In this document: in pieces, positions 54,515-62,576 of the stretch
How positions within the stretch are numbered: position 1 is the stretch's first letter
How the letters are laid out: each line of letters opens with the position of its first letter
Assembly (NCBI GenBank): GCA_026391555.1
Contig: JAPLEB010000060.1
Span: forward strand, 17,030 to 81,029
DNA length: 64,000 bases
Direction of reading: 5' to 3'
Source of the DNA: Bacteroidia bacterium
GTDB lineage: Bacteria; Bacteroidota; Bacteroidia; Bacteroidales; VadinHA17
Notes under the pieces: model-generated
The model's database searches: none
Told to the model about the DNA's origin: nothing
The model's input: only the letters and a program-made list of their open reading frames with translations
Position numbers and translations under genes: made by a program

Positions 54515-55257
54515 GCCAATGTCTTGAAGGTAAGCGCATTACCGCCCCATTCAGCATAACTGCCGTTTTTAATCCAGTCGCCCAGAAATATTATTTCTGC
54601 TTCTTGTTGCAGTTTATAGGTCATTGCCAGATGTCGGTGACCAAAAATGAAATAATCAATTTTATCATTTTCAAGAACTGACCTGGCATACCTTATCAGG
54701 TCCTCTTTCTCTTCGCCGAGAAATTCTTTTGTTATACCCCTTCCAAGTCTTGAGTTTAATGACCATTTGTGTCCGATGCCAACCCCGATTGAGGGATGGA
54801 GAGCTGAATACATTACCCTCAGTGGTTTGTTATGGAATATTGAAAGAAGGATTTTATATCGGGGATCCCTTGTTCCAAGCCCTTCGCCATGTGCCAGATG
54901 GAACTTTTTCCCATCGAATATTGTGGTAAACGGGGTTGTGTGAATAGTGATCCCGCATTCACCGGAAAGATAATCACCTACCCACATGTCGTGGTTACCT
55001 GTAAAAAAATGAATCGGGATACCCGAATCAGTTATTGCAGCAGCTGTTCCCAGGAACCTTGTGAATCCACGCGGAACCACAAGCTTATATTCCCACCAGA
55101 AATCAAAAATGTCACCAAGCAGGTATATCTCTTTCGCATCATTAGCAATAGAGTTCAACCATGTGACTACCTTTTTCTCTCTTTCAACAGGAGGCGATCC
55201 TGCTGGTAATCCGAGGTGAAAATCAGAAGCAAAATATATTTTTCTGGTTTCTGCCAA
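54511..55257 (-). CDS. lpxH: UDP-2,3-diacylglucosamine diphosphatase
   Basis: Calcineurin-like metallophosphoesterase of 248 residues that converts UDP-diacylglucosamine to lipid X in lipid A synthesis. Metal-site motifs: YFASDFHLG, LLGDIFDFWWEYK, FTGNHDMWVGDY, LAHGEGLG and FGHRHLA. All expected metal ligands are visible. The gene starts at a TTG (55257); no ATG is available upstream before the in-frame stop, and the motif begins within 10 codons. It lies 9 nt downstream of the thioredoxin-like gene on the same strand. Confidence 0.9.
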   Translation of the reverse strand: MAETRKIYFASDFHLGLPAGSPPVEREKKVVTWLNSIANDAKEIYLLGDIFDFWWEYKLVVPRGFTRFLGTAAAITDSGIPIHFFTGNHDMWVGDYLSGECGITIHTTPFTTIFDGKKFHLAHGEGLGTRDPRYKILLSIFHNKPLRVMYSALHPSIGVGIGHKWSLNSRLGRGITKEFLGEEKEDLIRYARSVLENDKIDYFIFGHRHLAMTYKLQQEAEIIFLGDWIKNGSYAEWGGNALTFKTLA

Positions 55258-55266
55258 AGCGTAATT

Positions 55267-56427
55267 TTATTTATTAAACAACTGTTCGAGTCTCAATTGC
55301 AGGGATTTGCCGTGAAGGTTTGATGAGATGATTTTACCGTTCTTGTCAAACAGATAGTTAGCAGGAAGATTCTTTACATTGAAGATCAACGCATTTTTTG
55401 GATTGAGGGGATCATCTTCTCTTGTGCTGATCCATGGCAATTCATCAAATTTAACAGCCGATTTCCAGTCTGTTTCACTTTCGTCGAGATTAATCTGATA
55501 TATCTCAAATCCTTTTTTATTATACATTTTGTAAAACTCCTTCAGCTGAAGGTTTTCCTCAATACATTCTTTTGACCGGACCGACCAGAATGTCAGAAGA
55601 ACATATTTCCCACTCAGGGAGGAAAGCGCTATTCTTTTTCCGGCAACATTTTTTAAATCAGGATTATGTTTTGTCAGTGGCATTTTTTTGGTTAACTGCT
55701 CAAGTTTGTTAACATACATCTGATTCATCTCTTTTTCAAAGTCTCTTGCAAGGGCCTGCACATGTTTTGAGTTTGGATAATGACGTGTAAGGGAATCAGT
55801 AACTATTTTAAGATACTGGAGATCGTGCGGGTCATAAAGTACATATGCTTGAGGGTTGATCCTCTGATACAATGCTTTTATTGAAGCCAGAGAGTTTATG
55901 TTGGTAATTATGAATTCAATATTATTCTTTCGTTGCGCCTTAATCAATTTATTAAACTCTGCTTCAAGTAACGGGCCTTTAACATCAAATCCGGGTTCTC
56001 CTGAAGCTTTGGTATAAACTGTACTTAGGGAATCAAGTTTTCTTTTTGTTTCAGTAAGTGCGAGATCGAGAATCTGTAGCTTTTCTGATCCTAATGATCC
56101 GTTAACGGAGTATTTTTCAAAAAGATTTTTACCTTCAAACGCGAGGTTGATGTTTTCACCGGGTTCAGCCAAAAGAGTAATATAATCTGATGAAGAAACG
56201 CCCAACTGATAAAAATCTGCTTCAGAGGCCCTTACTTTGAACCGGAATCCTCCCTTCTTGCTGATTTTTGAAGAGTCAATCAATACAGGAGTATCAACAT
56301 CTACCCTGTTGAGATAAATATATTTTTCTGTTTTACCTTTTATAATTCCATCGACTGAGAATGAGCCTTTGTCTTTGCACCCCGAAAAAATTAAAACCAG
56401 AACCAGTAAGAATAGTATTCGTTTCAT
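55267..56427 (-). CDS. Thioredoxin-like lipoprotein with DUF4369-type N terminus and altered active site
   Basis: 386 residues. Lipobox in LLVLVLIFSGCKDK, a DUF4369-like beta domain (about 20-120), a helical linker, then a TlpA/ResA-type thioredoxin fold (about 245-386). The redox motif reads FWSVRSKECIEE where its neighbour has FWASWCAPCRQE. The first Cys of CxxC is Ser (codon TCA), while the second is kept. This rules out ordinary disulfide reduction but leaves possible monothiol or structural roles. It lies 40 nt downstream of the paralogue. Confidence 0.85.
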   Translation of the reverse strand: MKRILFLLVLVLIFSGCKDKGSFSVDGIIKGKTEKYIYLNRVDVDTPVLIDSSKISKKGGFRFKVRASEADFYQLGVSSSDYITLLAEPGENINLAFEGKNLFEKYSVNGSLGSEKLQILDLALTETKRKLDSLSTVYTKASGEPGFDVKGPLLEAEFNKLIKAQRKNNIEFIITNINSLASIKALYQRINPQAYVLYDPHDLQYLKIVTDSLTRHYPNSKHVQALARDFEKEMNQMYVNKLEQLTKKMPLTKHNPDLKNVAGKRIALSSLSGKYVLLTFWSVRSKECIEENLQLKEFYKMYNKKGFEIYQINLDESETDWKSAVKFDELPWISTREDDPLNPKNALIFNVKNLPANYLFDKNGKIISSNLHGKSLQLRLEQLFNK

Positions 56428-56467
56428 TAAAAGTCGGATTACCAGTTTTCTGTATTCAGTTTGATTT

Positions 56468-57634
56468 TTATTTATTGAATAGTTCAGCCAGTTTTACCTG
56501 CAATTGGTCGCCTCTCAGGTTTGAAGCAATTATCCTGCCCTCTTTATCAAGAAGGAAATTTGCAGGTATGGATTCAATTTTATAGAGTGGAATAACTATC
56601 GAATTCCAGTATTGAATGTCACTCACATGGATCCATTTCCCTAATTGACCATCCTGAATACCTTTCATCCAGGCCTCCCTGGTTTTGTCAAGCGACACCT
56701 GGTAAATCTGAAATCCTTTCTTATGATAAAGGTCGTAAGCTTTTACAAGGTTAGGGTTCTCCTGCCTGCAGGGAGCGCACCATGAGGCCCAAAAATCGAG
56801 CAATACTACCGAACCTTTTGTGGAAGATAGTTTAATTGTATCACCTTCGGGTGTTGGAAGGGATATCTCGGGAGCCTCAGCCCCCTCTCCTGAAGCAGGA
56901 GTAATTGACGTTTCTCCTTTTATACTTGCAAGCAACTCCTGAACCTGTTGGTGAAGTGAAATGACCGGCTCATATTCGGGGTAAAGTATAGACATGGATG
57001 AGTCAACCCGCATAAAATATTTTAGATCCTTGTTAGGATTCAGAACATATACATTCGGCGCAACCTGCTGATATAGTGCAACAAGGCTTACAAGTGATGT
57101 GATGTTTTCATCTATATAAGTCTTTGTGAAGGAGTTTATCTCATTCAGATAGGTCTGAGCCATACTGTCGAGCGATTCGATCACAGTTGGTAATTGAGGA
57201 CTATCAACATTTTGATTATAGATATTGGTCAACCCCATTAATTTATTGATGGTTTTTCTCAGAGTTCTGTTGTACTCAGCCATCGATTCGGTTCCTTTTG
57301 ATCCGGTGACAGATATCGGATAATTTAACGAATCATTATGTGCACTCAGGCTGATCCTTTCACCCGGTTCAACAAGCATGGTCATGAAGTTATTTTCATT
57401 TATTTTGAGAAGATAAAAGGCAGGAAGTTTAATCTCCATCTTAAAGTTAAATGTTCCATCATCCATAACCTTTATGGAATCAACTGTTGTCAATTCATTT
57501 GATTTCAGTTCGTCAAGAAAAATATATTCTCCGCTAACAGGGTTTATAAGCGTGCCTGAAATTTGGGCAGTATTATTTTTACATCCGGTAAATACCATTG
57601 CTGCAAACAGGTACAAAAAAAACTTCTTATTCAT
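56468..57634 (-). CDS. TlpA/ResA-like thioredoxin lipoprotein with DUF4369-type N terminus
   Basis: 388 residues. The lipobox is in LFAAMVFTGCKNN. Then a DUF4369-like domain (about 20-120; VSGEYIFLDELKSNELTTVDS), a helical linker and a thioredoxin domain with intact FWASWCAPCRQENPNLV (CAPC). Likely a periplasm-facing disulfide reductase anchored to a membrane. It is followed by a near-identical-layout paralogue that lost the first Cys. The -7-like element at 57678-57685 lies 44 nt upstream. Confidence 0.9.
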   Translation of the reverse strand: MNKKFFLYLFAAMVFTGCKNNTAQISGTLINPVSGEYIFLDELKSNELTTVDSIKVMDDGTFNFKMEIKLPAFYLLKINENNFMTMLVEPGERISLSAHNDSLNYPISVTGSKGTESMAEYNRTLRKTINKLMGLTNIYNQNVDSPQLPTVIESLDSMAQTYLNEINSFTKTYIDENITSLVSLVALYQQVAPNVYVLNPNKDLKYFMRVDSSMSILYPEYEPVISLHQQVQELLASIKGETSITPASGEGAEAPEISLPTPEGDTIKLSSTKGSVVLLDFWASWCAPCRQENPNLVKAYDLYHKKGFQIYQVSLDKTREAWMKGIQDGQLGKWIHVSDIQYWNSIVIPLYKIESIPANFLLDKEGRIIASNLRGDQLQVKLAELFNK

Positions 57635-57677
57635 TAAGTAAGATGTTAATTGATAATTATTTTGAAATATTGAAATG

Positions 57678-57685
57678 CAAAGTTA
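57678..57685 (-). promoter_or_regulatory. -7-like promoter element before the thioredoxin pair
   Basis: On the minus strand TAACTTTG, fitting TAnnTTTG, 44 nt before the start codon. No convincing -33 TTTG. Confidence 0.4.
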
Positions 57686-57751
57686 TTCTTTTTTTTATCC
57701 GGCACTACTTTTAAGAAATTTTATTAATTTTCTTAGGATCGGTTAGGGTAG

Positions 57752-57783
57752 TTTGCAGAGTTCAATATTTTTTGCTATCTTAG
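57752..57783 (+). promoter_or_regulatory. Promoter of the alpha-glucan operon
   Basis: TTTG at 57752-57755, 20 nt spacer, TATCTTAG at 57776-57783 (one mismatch to TAnnTTTG). It lies 33 nt before the ATG at 57817. Confidence 0.55.
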
Positions 57784-57816
57784 ATTGATTTTCTATATCA
57801 TACAAACAGTAATTAA

Positions 57817-59766
57817 ATGAGTTACATAAAGTTCGAAAAGAGTCAGGTAGTAAACCTTGAATTTTCGCTGGGGAGAGAGATCATAAGAACAAACAGGGCA
57901 GGGTCTTACTCCTCGACCACTATTGTTGGCTGTAACACACGTAAATATCATGGATTGCTTGTATGTCCTGTCGATGAGCTTGGTGGCGAAAGATTTGTCC
58001 TTCTATCCTCACTTGATGTTACAATAGTTAATAATAACAAGAGTTTTAATATTGGTATAAGAAAGTATAAAGGAGATTATTTTAGTCCAAAGGGGCATAA
58101 ATATATTGAGGACTTTAATGCTGATAATATTCCTTCAAGAATTTACAGGGTTGGCGGAGTTATGCTGAAGCAGGAAAGGCTGCTTGTTTACTATGAAGAA
58201 CAATTTCTTCTCAGATTTACTGTTCTTGAGGCTTCCGAACCAATGAAGCTGCAGGTACGCCCTTTTCTTGCTTTCAGAAATATTCATCAGCTCACGCGTG
58301 CCAATCTCGCTGCCAATACAAAGGTTGATTTCATTGAAAGCGGGATCAAATCCAAAATGTATGAAGGTTTTCCTTCATTAAATATGCAGTTTTCCACAAA
58401 AGTTGAGTTTATTCATGTTCCTGATTGGTATCTTGGGGTAGAATATCCTGAAGAACAAAAACGGGGATATGATTATTCTGAAGATCTTTTTACTCCCGGA
58501 TTTTTTGAGTTTGAAGCAAAAGAGGGTGATATAATAGTATTTTCCGCTTCCACGAAAGAGGAAAAAACATCAGGACTCAAGCAGAAGTTTACAAAAACAG
58601 TTTCAGGAAAAACTCCCAGGGATAGTTATATAAATTGTCTAAGGAATGCCGCTCAGCAATTTGTTGAAAAACGGGGAGGGAAAACTCTTATTATTGCAGG
58701 GTATCCATGGTTTGGTGCATGGGGGAGAGACACTTTTATTTCGCTTCCGGGACTTGCTTTTGCCCGGCACAGTCTGGTTCTCTACAGGGCTGTTCTGGAT
58801 ACCCAGATTGACAAGATGAAGGATGGATTATTCCCTAATATGGGTGAAGCCGGCAACCCCGTTTTTAATTCTGTTGATGCCCCTCTTTGGTTTTTCTGGG
58901 CGGTTCAACAGTATATTGAACATGGCGGTACCGATGGATGGGAACGATACGGGGCAGCCGCAAAATCAGTACTGAATGCCTTTAAAAACGGTACGGCTTT
59001 TAATATCCACATGAGAGATAATGGGCTTATTTATGCTGATGCCCCGGGGAAAGCACTTACATGGATGGATGCTGTTGTAAATGCGATCCCTGTTACACCA
59101 CGGAGAGGTTACGCGGTTGAGATCAATGCTCTCTGGTATAATGCTGTCTGCTTTTCTCTTGAAATGGCCAGGATCAAAAATGATAAAAATTTTATTAAGG
59201 AGTTTGAAAAATTGCCCGACCTGATAAAAAAATCATTTCTTGAAATATTCTGGAATGAAAAATTGGGTTATCTGGCTGATTATGTTAATGATGATGAAGG
59301 GAAAAATATTTTTGTCAGACCGAATATGGTTATTGCCGTTTCGCTGCCACATTCGATGCTTGACAAAGAACAAATGAAAAATGTTTTGGATGTCGCAGAT
59401 AAAGAGCTTGTTACCGTTAGAGGTCTGAGAACACTCTCACCCGAAAATAAATTTTACCAGGGTACATATAAAGGGAATCAGGAGGAGAGGGATAAAGCAT
59501 ATCATCAGGGTACGGTATGGCCATGGCTGTACGGCCCCTTCTGTGAAGGCTGGTTGAAAGTATATGGGAAACAGGGTGTCCGGAAAGTAAAACAATTGAT
59601 TTTTGGTCTTGAAGCCGTGATGAGTGAACATGGGGTAAGCACTATTTCCGAAATCCATGATGGCGATCCTCCTCATTCACCACAGGGAGCAATTTCTCAG
59701 GCATGGAGTGTAGGCGAGGTGCTGAGGATAATCGAGCTGCTCGAAACTAAGTATGCAAATCAATAA
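57817..59766 (+). CDS. Glycogen debranching enzyme (amylo-alpha-1,6-glucosidase type)
   Basis: 649 residues. The N-terminal GDE_N beta domain begins FSLGREIIRTNRAGSYSSTT and has GCNTRKYHGLLVCP. The C-terminal (alpha/alpha)6 barrel has GYPWFGAWGRDTFISLPGLA (catalytic Asp region), EINALWYNAVCFSLEMAR and HQGTVWPWLYGPFCEGW. It hydrolyses alpha-1,6 branch stubs in glycogen-like polymers. Cytoplasmic; no signal peptide. First gene of a three-gene cluster with 12 and 10 nt spacers, a combination often seen in Bacteroidota. Confidence 0.93.
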   Translation: MSYIKFEKSQVVNLEFSLGREIIRTNRAGSYSSTTIVGCNTRKYHGLLVCPVDELGGERFVLLSSLDVTIVNNNKSFNIGIRKYKGDYFSPKGHKYIEDFNADNIPSRIYRVGGVMLKQERLLVYYEEQFLLRFTVLEASEPMKLQVRPFLAFRNIHQLTRANLAANTKVDFIESGIKSKMYEGFPSLNMQFSTKVEFIHVPDWYLGVEYPEEQKRGYDYSEDLFTPGFFEFEAKEGDIIVFSASTKEEKTSGLKQKFTKTVSGKTPRDSYINCLRNAAQQFVEKRGGKTLIIAGYPWFGAWGRDTFISLPGLAFARHSLVLYRAVLDTQIDKMKDGLFPNMGEAGNPVFNSVDAPLWFFWAVQQYIEHGGTDGWERYGAAAKSVLNAFKNGTAFNIHMRDNGLIYADAPGKALTWMDAVVNAIPVTPRRGYAVEINALWYNAVCFSLEMARIKNDKNFIKEFEKLPDLIKKSFLEIFWNEKLGYLADYVNDDEGKNIFVRPNMVIAVSLPHSMLDKEQMKNVLDVADKELVTVRGLRTLSPENKFYQGTYKGNQEERDKAYHQGTVWPWLYGPFCEGWLKVYGKQGVRKVKQLIFGLEAVMSEHGVSTISEIHDGDPPHSPQGAISQAWSVGEVLRIIELLETKYANQ

Positions 59767-59778
59767 CTGAGGCAGGAT

Positions 59779-61071
59779 ATGCGTGTGTTAATGTTTGGAT
59801 GGGAATTTCCGCCACATATCTCAGGGGGATTAGGTACTGCCAGCTATGGTTTGACAAAAGGCATGTCAACCCTCGATGACCTGGAAGTGATCTTTGTTGT
59901 GCCCAAGGCATGGGGTGATGAGGATCAGACTTTGGTCAGACTGATTGGAGCAAACCAGGTACCGGTATCATTCAAGCAGGTTTATTATAAAGGGTTCAGA
60001 CGCCCTATGGAAAAAATTGAAGTATCATCAAAAATAGTTCCTTATACCGATCCTGAAAATTTCTGGAAAATGACCAGATCAGAAGTATCAGGTTATAACC
60101 TTTTCATCCAGACAAACAGTAGAGGCATGGTCGATTTTTCCGGAAGATATGACAATTACCTTATGGACGAAATAAACAAGTATGCCATCGTTGCCTCTGT
60201 GATAGCTGAAGAAAATGAGTTTGATATCATACATGCGCATGATTGGCTTGCCTATCCTGCCGGGATTGCTGCCATGGAAGTATCAGGGAAACCTCTTGTT
60301 ATTCATGTCCATGCAACAGACTTTGACCGTAGCGGAGGTAATGTCAACCCCGATGTATTCCGCATTGAGAAGAGTGGAATGGATGCTGCATCTAAAATAA
60401 TCACTGTCAGTAACCTGACCAGAGACATTGTCATAAACAAATACCATATCGATCCCGATAAAGTTGAAACTGTATATAACGCCGTTGAACCGGTGAAGAT
60501 TTCTGAAAACCTGGTCATCAAGAAAGGTTTTGATGAAAAAGTGGTCACATTCCTGGGCCGCATAACCTTGCAGAAAGGTCCTGAATATTTTATTGAAGCC
60601 GCTTATAAGGTATTACAGGTGATGGACAATGTCAGATTTGTTATGGCAGGATCGGGAGATATGATGGAAAGGATGATGAGAAGAGCTGCCACGCTGAAAA
60701 TAACTGATCGCTTCCATTTTACCGGGTTCCTTAAAGGGACAGATGTTTTTTCCATGCTTGATATGAGCGATGTCTATATTATGCCATCTGTATCAGAGCC
60801 ATTTGGTATCTCTCCGCTCGAAGCAATGCAGTCGAACGTGCCTGTTATAATAAGTAAACAGTCGGGTGTGGCTGAGATACTTACACATGCGGTAAAAACA
60901 GACTTCTGGGATATAGATGCTATGGCCGATGCAATTTATGGTATCCTTAACTATCCTGCCTTGTCTAACATGTTTATTATAAACGGGAAAGAAGAGGTTA
61001 TACGGCTTAAATGGGATAATTCAGCCAGGCATGTAAGGGATATATATTACAGAGTGATTGGGAATAATTAA
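59779..61071 (+). CDS. Family 4 glycosyltransferase, glycogen synthase-like
   Basis: 430 residues with a GT-B fold. N-terminal acceptor loop MFGWEFPPHISGGLGTASYG, then FDIIHAHDWLAYPAGIAA. The donor-binding half has FLGRITLQKGPEYFIEAA, and the Ex7E motif lies in SVSEPFGISPLEAMQSNVP. Placed between a debranching enzyme and a GH57 enzyme, it probably elongates an alpha-1,4-glucan. The nucleotide-sugar donor (UDP- or ADP-glucose) cannot be read from sequence. Confidence 0.88.
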   Translation: MRVLMFGWEFPPHISGGLGTASYGLTKGMSTLDDLEVIFVVPKAWGDEDQTLVRLIGANQVPVSFKQVYYKGFRRPMEKIEVSSKIVPYTDPENFWKMTRSEVSGYNLFIQTNSRGMVDFSGRYDNYLMDEINKYAIVASVIAEENEFDIIHAHDWLAYPAGIAAMEVSGKPLVIHVHATDFDRSGGNVNPDVFRIEKSGMDAASKIITVSNLTRDIVINKYHIDPDKVETVYNAVEPVKISENLVIKKGFDEKVVTFLGRITLQKGPEYFIEAAYKVLQVMDNVRFVMAGSGDMMERMMRRAATLKITDRFHFTGFLKGTDVFSMLDMSDVYIMPSVSEPFGISPLEAMQSNVPVIISKQSGVAEILTHAVKTDFWDIDAMADAIYGILNYPALSNMFIINGKEEVIRLKWDNSARHVRDIYYRVIGNN

Positions 61072-61081
61072 ATATTAAGAT

Positions 61082-62500
61082 ATGAGTGCATCAGGTAAAA
61101 AAGCGATATGCTTGTATTTTCAGGTTCATCAGCCTTTCCGGCTTAAGCGATACAGGTTTTTTGACCTGGGGAACGATCATTATTATTATGATGATTTCTC
61201 GAACGAATCAATCATGAGGAAAGTGGCAGAGAAATGCTACATCCCTGCCAATAACGTTATTATGGAGCTTATTCAGAAATACAAAGGGAAATTTAAAATC
61301 ACCTTTTCCCTTTCAGGTCTGGCAATCAACCAGTTCAGACTTTATGCTCCTGAGGTTCTTGACTCTTTCAGGAGGCTTGCAGAAACCGGGATGGTGGAAT
61401 TCCTTGCTGAAACCAACTCACATTCACTGGTTTCACTGAGGAGCAGGAGTGAATTTGAACGCCAGGTTACTAAGCATAAAGAAATGCTAAAAGAGTTTCT
61501 GGGAGTTGACGCAACATCTTTCCGTAATACTGAATTAATATACTCTGACCTGATCGGTTCGTGGGTTGCTGATATGGGATTTAAATCAATTTTGACTGAG
61601 GGCGCCAAGCATGTATTGGGGTGGAAAAGTCCTAATTATCTCTATTGTAATTCAATAAACCCCAGGCTTAAAGTTCTTTTGAGAAATTTTGTATTAAGCG
61701 ATGATATTGCTTTCCGGTTCTCGAACAGAGACTGGGACGCATGGCCATTAACAGCTGATAAATATGCATCGTGGATAAATAAACTTGCTCCTAAAAGTGA
61801 ACTGTTAAACATTTTTCTCGACTATGAGACTTTCGGGGAGCACAACTGGAAAGAGACAGGAATATTTGATTTTCTGTATCACATGCCGGGCGCTGTTCTC
61901 AGGAAAACGCCATTCAGATTTATGACCCCGACGGAGATTTCTGATATACTGCAACCGGTGTCGGCAATCAGTATTCCTTCTCCGATTTCATGGGCAGATG
62001 AAGAGCGCGATATCACTGCATGGCTCGGGAATGAACTGCAGGTTGCTGCTCTTGATAAATTATATAGTCTGGCAGGGAAAGTAAATAAATGTGAAGATGA
62101 CCAGATAAAAAAGGACTGGGAATATCTTCAGTCAAGCGACCATTTTTACTATATGGCAACAAAATTCTTTTCCGATGGAGTAGTTCATGCCTATTTCAAT
62201 CCCTATGAAACGCCATATGATGCGTTTATGAATTATATGAACGTGCTCAGCGATTTTGAGATCAGGCTTAGAAAATATTTCCCTGATACAGCAGAGCAGG
62301 ATCAGATATTTAAGCTCGGTTCACAGCTCATAGAAAAAGATATAATTATCGAAAAACAGGCCACCGAGATTGAAAAACTCACAAAGAAAGTTGCTAAAAT
62401 AAAACCAGTTAAGAAAAGTGCAGGGAGACCAACAAAAACAAAAACCATAAAAGCAAAAAAGACAACTCCTTTGAAATCTGCTAAGGCTGCAAGAAAATAA
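61082..62500 (+). CDS. Family 57 glycoside hydrolase (alpha-amylase/4-alpha-glucanotransferase) with basic tail
   Basis: 472 residues. GH57 motifs: YFQVHQPFRLKRYRF (motif 1), TFSLSGLAINQF, SFRNTELIYSDLIG (nucleophile Glu) and FLDYETFGEHNWKETGIFDF (acid Asp). It acts on alpha-glucans in the cytoplasm. From about residue 415 there is a coiled coil (EKDIIIEKQATEIEKLTKK), then a Lys/Ala/Pro/Thr tail with SAGRPTKTKT and ending KSAKAARK, which is unlike the enzyme core and like histone H1-type tails. Last gene of the glucan cluster. Confidence 0.92.
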   Translation: MSASGKKAICLYFQVHQPFRLKRYRFFDLGNDHYYYDDFSNESIMRKVAEKCYIPANNVIMELIQKYKGKFKITFSLSGLAINQFRLYAPEVLDSFRRLAETGMVEFLAETNSHSLVSLRSRSEFERQVTKHKEMLKEFLGVDATSFRNTELIYSDLIGSWVADMGFKSILTEGAKHVLGWKSPNYLYCNSINPRLKVLLRNFVLSDDIAFRFSNRDWDAWPLTADKYASWINKLAPKSELLNIFLDYETFGEHNWKETGIFDFLYHMPGAVLRKTPFRFMTPTEISDILQPVSAISIPSPISWADEERDITAWLGNELQVAALDKLYSLAGKVNKCEDDQIKKDWEYLQSSDHFYYMATKFFSDGVVHAYFNPYETPYDAFMNYMNVLSDFEIRLRKYFPDTAEQDQIFKLGSQLIEKDIIIEKQATEIEKLTKKVAKIKPVKKSAGRPTKTKTIKAKKTTPLKSAKAARK

Positions 62501-62576
62501 AACTCAAAAACAAAAAGCAAAAGAGCCAAATTCCCTTGTTCTTTTTAATTTAATTTGTTCGTCAACGTAAGAAATA

